Source: Desulfobacteraceae bacterium (GTDB lineage: Bacteria > Desulfobacterota > Desulfobacteria > Desulfobacterales > Desulfosarcinaceae). Taken from it: a stretch of 61,504 nucleotides of DNA. Location of the stretch: the NCBI GenBank assembly GCA_024230435.1, contig JAAERL010001053.1:1-61504 (forward strand). Direction: 5' to 3'. A program made the translations under genes and the position numbers. This document shows, piece after piece, positions 51,125 through 60,590 of the stretch (position 1 is its first letter; every line of letters starts with the position of its first letter). The notes under the pieces are model-generated. The model was not told the origin of the DNA. It was given only the letters and a program-made list of their open reading frames with translations, and made no database searches.

Positions 51125-52024
51125 TTAAATGATTTTTGGGGCCTTTCCATTAAAACTGCCTTTCATTGCAAATCTAAGATATCCTGCAATGCCATAAAGC
51201 TGTGTTATCATAACATTAACGGACGCATCATCTTCTATTGCCATGCTTTTCATAAGAAAAGGGTCCGTATTTGAGTGATTCCAGCCGATATCACATGTCC
51301 TTGCAGATCGATAACCGGCTTCTTTAACCTGGATAACTGTTTCATCGGAATAGTCCCCAACCGGGTAGCAAAAATGTTTGACATCTTTTTTTAACATATC
51401 CGATAGCTTCTTTTTTGATTCGTTTATTTCTTTCGAAGATTCCTGACCGATGCACCGCGTCAGTAATGGATGGTATTTAGTATGTGATTGAAAATCTATA
51501 AATGGCTCCATTTTTTTGATCTCGTCAAGATTTAAAGCTTGCCTGCTGGTGTACTCTTTATCGAGTGTATACCCATATTTTTTGAATAACAATGCCAGCA
51601 TTTCACTGTTTTCGTACTTGAAATACAAATGAGGATCAATACCGTTTTGTTTGAACCAGAACTTTTTGTTGGTATTAACAATATGGCTGCAAATGAATAT
51701 CGTTGGCCTGAAGCCATATTGATCGCACAATTTTAACAGCTTGTAATTATCTTTAAAACCATCGTCGATTGTTATTATTAAAGCGTTGTCAGGAATTGAA
51801 TCCCAGCTTTTAGAGTATATTGCATCCACCAAGGTATCCAGTGAAATAAATACAAAATATTTTTTTAAATATTTCAAATGACTATCAAGGATTTCCACGG
51901 ATGGATCGTGATATAAAAGGATAGTCACTTTTCTTTTGATAGTCTGGTTGATAAAACTCGCTATACCAGTATAGCGGATAAGCATGCCAACCAGTTCTTT
52001 TAGTTTTATTTTAGCAGAATTCAT
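51125..52024 (-). CDS. Polysaccharide deacetylase (NodB/CE4), second
   Basis: A 299-residue CE4 protein. Its motifs are LIITIDDGFKDNYKLLKLCD (Asp pair), IDFQSHTKYHPLL (HxxxH) and KHFCYPVGDYSDE. It lacks a clear signal peptide; the first 30 residues contain a hydrophobic stretch (GMLIRYTGIASFI). Sequence similarity to the neighbouring deacetylase is limited to the motifs, so this is not a fresh duplication. It is the second amino-sugar deacetylase of the locus, separated from the first by a family D element. Confidence 0.85.
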   Translation of the reverse strand: MNSAKIKLKELVGMLIRYTGIASFINQTIKRKVTILLYHDPSVEILDSHLKYLKKYFVFISLDTLVDAIYSKSWDSIPDNALIITIDDGFKDNYKLLKLCDQYGFRPTIFICSHIVNTNKKFWFKQNGIDPHLYFKYENSEMLALLFKKYGYTLDKEYTSRQALNLDEIKKMEPFIDFQSHTKYHPLLTRCIGQESSKEINESKKKLSDMLKKDVKHFCYPVGDYSDETVIQVKEAGYRSARTCDIGWNHSNTDPFLMKSMAIEDDASVNVMITQLYGIAGYLRFAMKGSFNGKAPKII

Positions 52025-52160
52025 TTTTATCGCCCAATACTGTTAGGTTCGACTATTAGATCATGTTTAAAATTTTATTCTCGACATATAAAAGGTATGC
52101 CTGCTGAAAAATTCAGCACGCCTTGATTTTAAACTATTTTGCCAATTTTCCATTTTGGCA

Positions 52161-53387
52161 TCAGTCACAAACACCAAGAACACGCTGGTATATTTTTTTA
52201 AGACTCTTATAATAAGTCCCGGCGTTCAATTTTTTTTCAATTAATTTTCTTGCATTGGTACCCATTTTTACAATCATTTCCGGGTCTTTCGAAAGAGTTA
52301 TAATTTTATCCCTTAAATCTTCTTCACTTTCCGGATTGAAAGTAAATCCTGTCCTGTTGTTTTGGACAAGCTCCGGAATACCTCCTATATCGCTTCCAAT
52401 AACCGGCTTTCCAAGCGAGAAAGCTTCAATAACTGATAGTGGATTGTTTTCATACAATTGAGAAGGTACGATAACAAACATTGAATTTTTTATTTCAGTA
52501 TGTAAATCTTGACCGGTTTTAAAACCAAGCAGGCGCACATTTGAAATATTTTCAGTCCGTATTTTTTCTTGGATATATTTTTTTAAAGGTCCTTGTCCGA
52601 TAATCTTCAATTCGATACCATCAATTGTTTTAACAGCGTTGATTAACGATAAAACACCTTTGTTACCCACTAAACGCCCGAAATATATCACTGATCGCTG
52701 TTTCCATTGGTAGTCGGGTATAAATTGTTCCAAGTTTACAAAATTAGGCAAATAAACTATTTCACCTTTAAATCCCAATTCGAGTATTTTATTTTTAATA
52801 AAAAGACTAGGCGCAATAAAGATATCAATATGGTTGTATATTTTCAGAAAACTATGGTGCAAATACATCTCCAACGTTCCCAAGCAGCTTTTTAAAATAG
52901 AGCCTTTTACACATGTGTTAATTGCACAATTAAAATAGCGTCCATTTTTGCATGCCTCGCAGATTCGGCCACGTGTGTATAATGCATAAACAGCGCATAC
53001 CAACTTCAAATCGTGTATTGTCATAACCATCGGTACGCCGTAATTTTTAACAGCATGGATAATCGATGGCGATAGCTGATGGTAAATATTGTTCAAATGT
53101 ACAATATCAGGCTGGTAATCTGCCAAAAGCCTGCGGATTTTATTCTTAGCTTCGAATGAATACAATAATTGTGACGATGCCGCCAGGATATTTGAAAAAC
53201 TCAGATCGTGATTATTCCATTGCCTGACAAAATATTTATTATCCGGGCTATCGAAGTTATTTTTGTGATGCATGGAAAAGTAATTAATCTTATGCCCTTT
53301 TCTCTTGAGCATATCTGCAATAGAAAACAGATAAGTCTCAGCACCCCCTTTTATGTAAAAATATTTATTTGCAAGCAATATTTTCAT
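52161..53387 (-). CDS. GT4 family glycosyltransferase
   Basis: A 408-residue GT-B enzyme. Start MKILLANKYFYIKGGAETYL; the N-terminal domain contains VMTIHDLKLVCAVYALYTRG and a cysteine-rich stretch (CEACKNGRYFNCAINTCVKG) typical of a subgroup of GT4 enzymes in polysaccharide loci. The C-terminal donor domain has VIYFGRLVGNKGVLSLINAV and PLSVIEAFSLGKPVIGSDIG. It likely adds one sugar to the lipid-linked repeat unit. The donor sugar is not known. The Cys cluster could bind a metal. Confidence 0.87.
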   Translation of the reverse strand: MKILLANKYFYIKGGAETYLFSIADMLKRKGHKINYFSMHHKNNFDSPDNKYFVRQWNNHDLSFSNILAASSQLLYSFEAKNKIRRLLADYQPDIVHLNNIYHQLSPSIIHAVKNYGVPMVMTIHDLKLVCAVYALYTRGRICEACKNGRYFNCAINTCVKGSILKSCLGTLEMYLHHSFLKIYNHIDIFIAPSLFIKNKILELGFKGEIVYLPNFVNLEQFIPDYQWKQRSVIYFGRLVGNKGVLSLINAVKTIDGIELKIIGQGPLKKYIQEKIRTENISNVRLLGFKTGQDLHTEIKNSMFVIVPSQLYENNPLSVIEAFSLGKPVIGSDIGGIPELVQNNRTGFTFNPESEEDLRDKIITLSKDPEMIVKMGTNARKLIEKKLNAGTYYKSLKKIYQRVLGVCD

Positions 53388-53466
53388 TTTGCTTCCCGCA
53401 CCGCAGTCTTTATGCCAGCTATAATTTGTCTATGGAAGTTCAAAGAAAGAATTATAAAACGATGGT

Positions 53467-54675
53467 TTAACCCGCGCTTATAGATAAATTTAGAGATTCT
53501 CCCTTATTTTTATATAAAAGAACAGCGATAAACATAAAAATGAATAAAGGAGAGGTAAAATAAATAAAATTATCAGTAATCAAAAAACAAACAATTATTA
53601 AGTAACCAATTAGAATAATATCATTATTTTTATTTAGATTTTTATATATCAATCGAATAATAAAAAGTATCATATTTAAAAATAGCAATAATCCTATAAT
53701 GCCAAGATCATAGAAGGTCTTTATATAATCATTATGGGGTGCAAGATTTATTGGATACGTATTTATTCCAAAAGAATTAGGATACAGGTCTGCGGCGCCT
53801 ACACCATGTCCGAACCAGAAAGATGCAGACGGACTGAACTCAAGAAATTTAGCCCAGTGACTAATACGCCATTGCAGAGAGGCAGCGTTATTTCTTGAAT
53901 AATAATCCTCATATTCTACTATTTCCATATTGGACCTGATCAATAATGTATATGCAACTATTATGATTACTAATGAAAAAACAATATCTTTTTTGGTAAT
54001 GGGTTTATTAAAAAATGATTTAATCATTAATAAACTAAGGCACGCGGCAGATAAGACAGGACCCCTTGTACCGGTGAACAAACAGGTGAGAACCGATATG
54101 ACAAACCAACCATAATTCCGGTTTTTAAAAAAATAAAGCGAAAATGGAATAATACAAATTAAAAATGTGTTGGGGTGATCAAAAATCCCTGAAACTACAC
54201 GCGAATTATATACCTGAGAAATATTACCGACCCCATTTGTTTTAACTGATAGTATGAATTGTACAGCACCTAAAATTATAATAAATTTCGCTATATAGAC
54301 AAAGATTTTTTCAAGTTTTTCCAATGTGAATGCATCTCTCTTGCAAACTTCTATCGTAAGAATAAAGGATGTCCAAACAATACATTCAGCAAGAGCACAT
54401 TTAAGTGAATATGAATTCGTAAATTCGGTACGTATTATCTGAAATATCAAAAATATCAAAATGGGGCTATAATCTTTAACAATATTTTTTTCCTTCTTTG
54501 TAATGATAAAAAGTATTGGAAAAACTATCAATGGCAAAAGGCCTAACATCATCAAAGACCAAATGTAATTTGCTCGATCAAAAACATAATTATTCACTAT
54601 TTCGGCTAAAAATCTAGATATAATGATAATGAACAGTATGGGAGCAACTTTATTTTCTTTTATCTTTACCATCAT
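53467..54675 (-). CDS. O-antigen ligase/polymerase-like (Wzy/WaaL) membrane protein
   Basis: A 402-residue protein with about 11 predicted membrane helices. The large periplasmic loop ends with the motif WFGHGVGAADLYPNS and APHNDYIKTFYDLGIIGLLL, the signature of the O-antigen ligase/Wzy family (PF04932). The TGTRGPVLSAACLSLLM stretch is also typical. It would polymerise repeat units or ligate the chain at the periplasmic face. The start is MM at 54675/54672. Confidence 0.85.
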   Translation of the reverse strand: MMVKIKENKVAPILFIIIISRFLAEIVNNYVFDRANYIWSLMMLGLLPLIVFPILFIITKKEKNIVKDYSPILIFLIFQIIRTEFTNSYSLKCALAECIVWTSFILTIEVCKRDAFTLEKLEKIFVYIAKFIIILGAVQFILSVKTNGVGNISQVYNSRVVSGIFDHPNTFLICIIPFSLYFFKNRNYGWFVISVLTCLFTGTRGPVLSAACLSLLMIKSFFNKPITKKDIVFSLVIIIVAYTLLIRSNMEIVEYEDYYSRNNAASLQWRISHWAKFLEFSPSASFWFGHGVGAADLYPNSFGINTYPINLAPHNDYIKTFYDLGIIGLLLFLNMILFIIRLIYKNLNKNNDIILIGYLIIVCFLITDNFIYFTSPLFIFMFIAVLLYKNKGESLNLSISAG

Positions 54676-54702
54676 TTGTTAGTCTGCAATACTTGTATTA
54701 GA

Positions 54703-56001
54703 TCATTTATTGAACGATATTTGCGCTCTATTCGAAAAAATATGAAATCGTTTTTTTATTAATATAATCGTAATCACTGTAGATACTATCAGCGTAAGGG
54801 TGAATGAATAAGCAGCGCCGATAGTACCATATATCGGTACAAATATATTAAGTAGCACATAACACATTGCCAATTTGCATAATTCAATAGCAAATTTTGT
54901 TTGCGCCCGCTCTAATGCCAAAAATAAAAAGGAAAATGGAATATAAGCGATATTGAATACCCATCCAATTAATAGAACTCGCATAATTTTTATTGAAGGT
55001 AAATAATGCTCACCATAAAAAAAGTTCACAATATAGGGCGCTGTAATATACAATATTATCATACCGAACAGGATTAATGCTATTATAAAAAGGCAATCTA
55101 TCAAATAATTTCTAAAGTCTTTTTCAGACTTGACCGCAAGACTGGCTTTAGGCAGACATACACCTGCTAGCGATCCTGCGGCAAGAGCTATGATTGTAAC
55201 TAATTGCGCAGCTATAGCATACTGTCCTAAACTTACATAGTCCACAAACCGTGTCAAAAAAAGTATGTCAATTCTAGCAAAAATACAGTATGTCGCCGAA
55301 GCAAAAAACATCCATTTGGATTGTCCGAAGGCACGAAAAAAAATAGATCGGTTAATTTTCCGGATAGTGCCTACCCTTATTGATAAATTATAAATACTTA
55401 ATATACCGATGCCCAGCGATATTGCCAAATAGATAGAAAATATTGCAGTCAACGTAATCTTACTTTTCGAAAGCACCATAACAATCAGCGCAACAAAAAT
55501 CGAACCGGTGTATATAGCATGAATCGTGGCAAAATGGCCGTAACGTTCCTTTTCCTGATAAGTTGAAGCGATGGTAAATAAAAAAGTTAAGAATGACCCG
55601 CACACCAGAGCCAATATTAGTGGCTGATTTAAATTAGGTTTACCAAAAATATACTTACCGATCAATATAGCCAAAGGATATGATATCACTAAAACGACAG
55701 TTAAATATAGCAATTTAAAAGTCAACGAACTTTTTAAAAACTCGATTTTGTCAGCCTTATTTTCTGTTTTTTTTGCCAGTGAGACAAAAACTCCGTCAAA
55801 TGATTGAGGCAGTTGCCATGTCAAAATCATAGCAGTATAAAAAATAGCAAATACACCATATTGAGCAGGACCAATCAACTGGGCAATAATAATTGTATTG
55901 AGTAAAGCAATTCCTCTTGAAAAAGCCGAGCCAAACGCTATGTACAATATGTTTTTTATCAACGTAATTGCCGGTTGGCGTACCGGTTTTAGTTGATCCA
56001 T
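54703..56001 (-). CDS. Polysaccharide flippase (Wzx-like), second
   Basis: A 432-residue membrane protein. The start ATG at 56001 is preferred because AAGGAG lies ten bases upstream and its A overlaps the previous gene's stop (TAATG), showing coupling; the longer frame upstream would overlap the phosphotransferase gene by 75 bp. The family pattern is seen in IAFGSAFSRGIALLNTIIIA followed by QLIGPAQYGVFAIFYTAMIL and about 12-14 helices. It flips lipid-linked sugar units. The related gene at 45889-47160 makes this a two-flippase locus. Confidence 0.85.
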   Translation of the reverse strand: MDQLKPVRQPAITLIKNILYIAFGSAFSRGIALLNTIIIAQLIGPAQYGVFAIFYTAMILTWQLPQSFDGVFVSLAKKTENKADKIEFLKSSLTFKLLYLTVVLVISYPLAILIGKYIFGKPNLNQPLILALVCGSFLTFLFTIASTYQEKERYGHFATIHAIYTGSIFVALIVMVLSKSKITLTAIFSIYLAISLGIGILSIYNLSIRVGTIRKINRSIFFRAFGQSKWMFFASATYCIFARIDILFLTRFVDYVSLGQYAIAAQLVTIIALAAGSLAGVCLPKASLAVKSEKDFRNYLIDCLFIIALILFGMIILYITAPYIVNFFYGEHYLPSIKIMRVLLIGWVFNIAYIPFSFLFLALERAQTKFAIELCKLAMCYVLLNIFVPIYGTIGAAYSFTLTLIVSTVITIILIKKRFHIFSNRAQISFNK

Positions 56002-57422
56002 TAATAGCCGCTCCTTGTTGACAAGACAACCAGAATTGTTTTTAACAATATCTTGATATCCAACCACACCGACCATTTGTCTATATATTCTCTATCCAAT
56101 TCCATCCATTTATCAAATGGCACATTATTTCTTCCACTGACTTGCCATAAACCGGTTATACCTTGCTGCACACTCAATCTCCTGTGATCGTCTATACTGT
56201 ATAGATTCACTTCACTAGGCAATGGCGGTCTTGGGCCAACTAAACTCATATCGCCCTTCAATACATTAAAAAGCTGGGGCAATTCGTCAACACTTGTTTT
56301 GCGAAGAAAAGCTCCTACATATGTAATGCGAGGATCTTGTTTAATTTTAAAGACCGGTCCGTCAAGTTCATTCATGGACATTAGATTTTTCTTCATGCTT
56401 TCGGCTTCTTTAATCATTGTTCTAAATTTTAGCAATTTGAACATTCTTCCATTGTAACCAACACGCTTTTGGGTAAAAAATATCGGCCCTTGAGAGGTGA
56501 ATTTAATTAACATTCCGGTTATTAAAAATAGCGGCGAAAGTATAACAATGGCAGTTAACGACACGGAAATATCAATGATTCGCTTAACAATGATTCGTCC
56601 GACATCGGTTTGGGGACTGGTATAAAAATTAATGGTTTTCATTCCTCCAAACATGGAAATACCGGATTTTGAAATTTTCACCTTAAAAAGTTCAGCATGC
56701 ATTTCAACTTCAACCCCCATCTTTTCACATATTGCAATAATTTTTTCAATTTCGCTGTATAAAGATTTAAGGGGCAAGGTAATAAATACCAGATCAATTA
56801 TGCTTTCTCTTAGAATAGTTTCGAGACGATTGATATCGCCAAGATAATCGATATTTTTCATATATCTATTATTATTATTATTATGGACATCTATATACCC
56901 TGCAATGTTCAAACCATATTCTTTGGAGTTGAAAATATTGCTTAGCAATACTTCAGACCTGTAATTTTTCCCAATAATCAGAATCTGGCGCGGATTATAA
57001 CCTTTTTTCCTTATATACCGTATGAACAAACGCAAGGCGATTCTAATTGTACTCAAAGAAAATGTTTGAATACACCATAATAGAATAAGAAACATCCTGC
57101 TCAAGGGGTATTCGCGGATAAAAAAAGCGGGTATCATCGCGATAACGATACATATACTGGTAGACCTTACAACGTCCAACGCTTCATACCTTAACTGCAA
57201 TATTCTTTTTGTGTTGTACTCTTGTCTGCGTTTGGACATATAGACCCAGGCAATCAAGTAAGCCATAAAGAATATTGTATACTCTGTAGCTGGAAGAATT
57301 ATAAAACTTCCGGTATTGCCGAATTTTAGACGATAGGCCGTATAGAACGAAACCAGCGTAATCACTAAGTCGCTTATTGATACAATATTCTGAAAGAAAA
57401 ATTTGCGTTCATTAAGCAACAT
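56001..57422 (-). CDS. Undecaprenyl-phosphate sugar phosphotransferase (initiating enzyme)
   Basis: A 473-residue polyprenyl-phosphate hexose-1-phosphate transferase of the WbaP/WcaJ type. The N-terminal half has about four membrane helices and a CoA-binding-like fold (RQILIIGKNYRSEVLLSNIF). The C-terminal Bac_transf domain has VKRIIDISVSLTAIVILSPL, KLLKFRTM (catalytic region), DELPQLFNVLKGDMSLVGPR and QGITGLWQVSGRN. It starts repeat-unit assembly by placing a sugar phosphate on undecaprenyl phosphate. Its stop overlaps the next gene by one base. Confidence 0.92.
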   Translation of the reverse strand: MLLNERKFFFQNIVSISDLVITLVSFYTAYRLKFGNTGSFIILPATEYTIFFMAYLIAWVYMSKRRQEYNTKRILQLRYEALDVVRSTSICIVIAMIPAFFIREYPLSRMFLILLWCIQTFSLSTIRIALRLFIRYIRKKGYNPRQILIIGKNYRSEVLLSNIFNSKEYGLNIAGYIDVHNNNNNRYMKNIDYLGDINRLETILRESIIDLVFITLPLKSLYSEIEKIIAICEKMGVEVEMHAELFKVKISKSGISMFGGMKTINFYTSPQTDVGRIIVKRIIDISVSLTAIVILSPLFLITGMLIKFTSQGPIFFTQKRVGYNGRMFKLLKFRTMIKEAESMKKNLMSMNELDGPVFKIKQDPRITYVGAFLRKTSVDELPQLFNVLKGDMSLVGPRPPLPSEVNLYSIDDHRRLSVQQGITGLWQVSGRNNVPFDKWMELDREYIDKWSVWLDIKILLKTILVVLSTRSGY

Positions 57423-57539
57423 ATCCCATTATCCTTTCAATTCAGCGTTTCCTATGAAGGCAACCATAGGTCAAAGGCAGCATGTACTTCTAATTGGATA
57501 TAATTAAACAACCGATTGTAAAAAAATTCTTTTCTAATC

Positions 57540-58289
57540 TTAATCTAATGTATCATTTAGAGAGTAATCAAAGCTTATTCCAAAACCGCTAAACATCATC
57601 AGTTCTCTGATGTAATCATCCATGAATTGGTTTAATCGTGATATAGCTGTTTTTGGTATATAAACAATATCTTGTGGTTTCAATAAAAAATTGGCTCCCA
57701 CATCTCTTTTAGTTATTTTTTTTATGTTCACACGTAAAGGCACCGGACGATTATCAGCATTTTTACGAATTACAACTGCTTTAGCAGGCAATGCGTCTTT
57801 ACGAAAACCACCCGCCATATAAACTGCCTGCAATATGGACATACCATTTAAATAGTCCACCATTCCTTGTTTCTCTATTTCCCCACCAAGAAATATTTTT
57901 TGATTTGTAAATGATCTTACAATTACTGTTAGTCTTGGCGATTTTAATTCTTTGCCATATTGCCTTGATAATACTCTATCTAATTGCGCGGGCGTTTTTC
58001 CGGCCGCGCGTACATCGTCTATCATTTGAAGTGATATTTTTCCGTCCGGCCTTACCGTTACAGTTTCATTTAACGCCTTATTGTAAAAAAACTTGATTTC
58101 CAATTTATCACCATGCTGGATGACGTAGGCAGTTTGTTTATGAAAAGAAGCGCTTTTCTGGTCATTCGATTTAACATCAGGATGTTTTGCCTTTCGAATA
58201 CTTAATTGCGAGGCGCAGCTCGTAAAAAAAGCAACAAAAAGAAAAACAAAAATAATTTTAGATATATTATTATATCGCATTATGTTCAC
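57540..58289 (-). CDS. Polysaccharide export protein (Wza/OPX), lipoprotein
   Basis: A 249-residue outer-membrane polysaccharide export protein. The N-terminus is a lipoprotein signal ending FTSC. The poly-export domain has YVIQHGDKLEIKFFYNKALN and VTVRPDGKISLQMIDDVRAA, followed by SLBB-like repeats (FLGGEIEKQGMVDYLNGMSI, FLLKPQDIVYIPKTAISRLN). It is shorter than E. coli Wza and lacks the long C-terminal helix, as usual for this family in deltaproteobacteria. With the Wzz-like protein upstream it forms the trans-envelope channel. Confidence 0.88.
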   Translation of the reverse strand: MNIMRYNNISKIIFVFLFVAFFTSCASQLSIRKAKHPDVKSNDQKSASFHKQTAYVIQHGDKLEIKFFYNKALNETVTVRPDGKISLQMIDDVRAAGKTPAQLDRVLSRQYGKELKSPRLTVIVRSFTNQKIFLGGEIEKQGMVDYLNGMSILQAVYMAGGFRKDALPAKAVVIRKNADNRPVPLRVNIKKITKRDVGANFLLKPQDIVYIPKTAISRLNQFMDDYIRELMMFSGFGISFDYSLNDTLD

Positions 58290-58357
58290 CTCTTATGAGA
58301 CTTAGATCTTTATACAGCATCCCAAGTGTTTTTAAATTAAAGTATTTCACGAATATA

Positions 58358-59107
58358 TTAAATTTTATTGTAAAGCCAAATAGGAATGTGAAACTTTCTT
58401 TTGTTAAGTATCGCACCCAATATGTTCGAATTACTGTGCTCGAGTTCTTGCTTGGCTTTTAAAGCAACCTGACGGCGGGTTTTATCTGCTTCAATAACCA
58501 TAATAACACCATCGACCATGGGTCCGATAATCCGGCAAACTGATGAATTAAGCACCGGAGGAGCATCAATAATGACATAGTCAAACTCCGAGGCAGCCTC
58601 ATCCATAAAATTAGCAAATGAAAAATTCTTCAAAATATTTGATGTGCTTGACGTGTTTTTACCTACAGGCAAAATGTAAAGATTGCCCGGATCGACCTTT
58701 TTAACAAAAGATTTGACATTACCATTGTTTTTTATTAAATCAGCCAAGCCTTCCATAGTAGGATCTACATTAAATAATTTAACAAAATTTGGGTTTTTTA
58801 GTTTTACATCCATCAATAAAATTTTATATGGACTATCAATAGCAAGAGAATGTGCATATTGGATAGCAATTTCTGTAGAGCTTTCACCATTGGAGGAACA
58901 AGCAAACATGATTTTTCGTTTCGGCTTAGTTTTAGTCGATGGCATCAACCTAGATGAGATATTATCGAACTGATCATCGGATGATGCAACAGTCAACGCC
59001 ATATGATCATGCGTAACAACTGATTTGTCTGATGGTTGACAGGTTGCATATTTAGTAGAAAAATTTATTTGTCGGTCAAAACCTTTATAAATATTTTCCA
59101 TTCCCAT
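58358..59107 (-). CDS. CpsD/CapB-like BY-kinase, Walker A degenerate
   Basis: A 249-residue MinD-like NTPase placed where the tyrosine autokinase of polysaccharide loci is found. Walker A' is present (ILLMDVKLKNP) and Walker B is clear (YVIIDAPPV). Walker A reads ACSSNGESSTEIAIQYAH, where active kinases have GEGK(S/T): the invariant Lys is replaced by Ser. The Tyr-rich C-terminal tail of substrate tyrosines is also absent, with only one Tyr in the last residues. It may therefore be a structural or regulatory pseudokinase. It lies between the Wzz-like and Wza-like genes. Confidence 0.85.
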   Translation of the reverse strand: MGMENIYKGFDRQINFSTKYATCQPSDKSVVTHDHMALTVASSDDQFDNISSRLMPSTKTKPKRKIMFACSSNGESSTEIAIQYAHSLAIDSPYKILLMDVKLKNPNFVKLFNVDPTMEGLADLIKNNGNVKSFVKKVDPGNLYILPVGKNTSSTSNILKNFSFANFMDEAASEFDYVIIDAPPVLNSSVCRIIGPMVDGVIMVIEADKTRRQVALKAKQELEHSNSNILGAILNKRKFHIPIWLYNKI

Positions 59108-59177
59108 ATCTTACACCATTCATCTAATATATTTTTAATTATTTATATTTATTGTAACAAATACGCTTTAGCCGATA

Positions 59178-60590
59178 TCAAGATTCAACTGCCGGAATTG
59201 ACGCCAAGACCGGCACCCTAAGCAGATCTTCTATTTCTTTGACGGAATCAATGGTGTCATCAAAATACTCTAAACAAAAAGCTATTGAAATACCGCCGAA
59301 AATACCAAAAAAAATACCTAAGGCGATGTTTAGCATTACTTTTGGGCTTTCCGGTGTTAACGGAGGTGTCGCAGATTCCATAATACTGACGTTTGCTATT
59401 TTTTCGGAATCCATAGCTTTAGACATCCTTGTTTCTTCTATCTTGCCAAGATATAGCCGATAGTTATCTCTGCCTAAAAGAACTTCAGATTGTAATTTTT
59501 GATAATCGGATTCTAGCTGATTGAGCATATCAAGTCTTTCGCTACATTCCGCCAATTGGTTCCGCTGTATTTTTCTCCGAGTTTGCAATGCCACATTATT
59601 GGCCTTAAGGCTTGAATATAATTGATTTTTAATACTCTTTATTTCTTCAGAGATGTTTGTTATAAATCGACTGTCCTTTTTAAATTGAAGTAGTAACTTT
59701 TTCTTTTCCAACTCCAAATCCGTGAGTTTGCTTTGCAAGGAGTTGACTATGGTCATATCAGGTTCCATAACAAGGGTTTTAGGCAAGTTATGAGAGACTT
59801 CTGGAAAGTAATCTTCAAACATGGCAATACGATAATTTACTTCAATAATATTACTATTTGTTTTTTTCAATGCCGTTTCAAGCGTTGAAGATTGCTCAAG
59901 TAAAAGCTTTCGCTCTTCCGGCAGCGACTTGATGTTATGTTCCTTTTTAAAGGCGGCAAATGACATTTCAGACTGATTCAGCTGGTCTTTTAAAATTTGA
60001 GACTGTTTTTCGAAAAACAAGTAAGAATGATTCGGACTATGAATACTCAAGTGGTGTTCAATATAAAAATATAACAATGTATTGGTTACTTGTGCCGAAA
60101 TATCCGGGTCCTTATGTTTAAAGCCAACCTTGATAATAGAGGAGTCCTTTACCTGGGAAACGGCAAGGCAGTCTTGATACGCTGCTATTGCCTTTCCCAA
60201 CAGGTTAGATTTCTTTTTAGCAGCATCAAAAGACGTGCCTATATTTTTCTCGCTGGTCTTTAAGCTTTTAAATATTTTACCCGGCCCCAACTTGTTGAGA
60301 ACTTTTTCTGCGATTGCCCGGCTTTTGATGAGCTGTATTTCAGAATTCGCATAATTGGTCAGACTCCTTGAAATTACCTGGCCATAAGGTTCTCTGTTTC
60401 GACTATGCAGATTCTCTCGCCCCACATTAATCATTATTTGTGCTGTCGATTGATATTTCGATGGCATTAGCATGGTTACTATTGTGGTCATGCAGGTTAC
60501 CGTTACGAAAAAGATAGTAATTATCCTTTTCCTTTTAAAAAATACGTGTAACAAATCGCGTAGAGATATATTTATGTTTGAATTGTCCAT
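59178..60590 (-). CDS. Wzz/GNVR chain-length determinant protein
   Basis: A 470-residue protein. The ATG at 60590 is preferred (CAGGGAAT upstream; the product then begins MDNSNINISLRDLLHVFFKR like other members). An upstream in-frame start at 60677 adds a spurious hydrophobic leader. The N-terminal Wzz domain has a transmembrane helix (IITIFFVTVTCMTTIVTMLM), a long coiled coil (about residues 180-380) and the second helix near the end, preceded by PESPKVMLNIALG. It controls chain length and export together with the Wza-like and CpsD-like proteins. It is the first gene of the polysaccharide locus. Confidence 0.9.
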   Translation of the reverse strand: MDNSNINISLRDLLHVFFKRKRIITIFFVTVTCMTTIVTMLMPSKYQSTAQIMINVGRENLHSRNREPYGQVISRSLTNYANSEIQLIKSRAIAEKVLNKLGPGKIFKSLKTSEKNIGTSFDAAKKKSNLLGKAIAAYQDCLAVSQVKDSSIIKVGFKHKDPDISAQVTNTLLYFYIEHHLSIHSPNHSYLFFEKQSQILKDQLNQSEMSFAAFKKEHNIKSLPEERKLLLEQSSTLETALKKTNSNIIEVNYRIAMFEDYFPEVSHNLPKTLVMEPDMTIVNSLQSKLTDLELEKKKLLLQFKKDSRFITNISEEIKSIKNQLYSSLKANNVALQTRRKIQRNQLAECSERLDMLNQLESDYQKLQSEVLLGRDNYRLYLGKIEETRMSKAMDSEKIANVSIMESATPPLTPESPKVMLNIALGIFFGIFGGISIAFCLEYFDDTIDSVKEIEDLLRVPVLASIPAVES

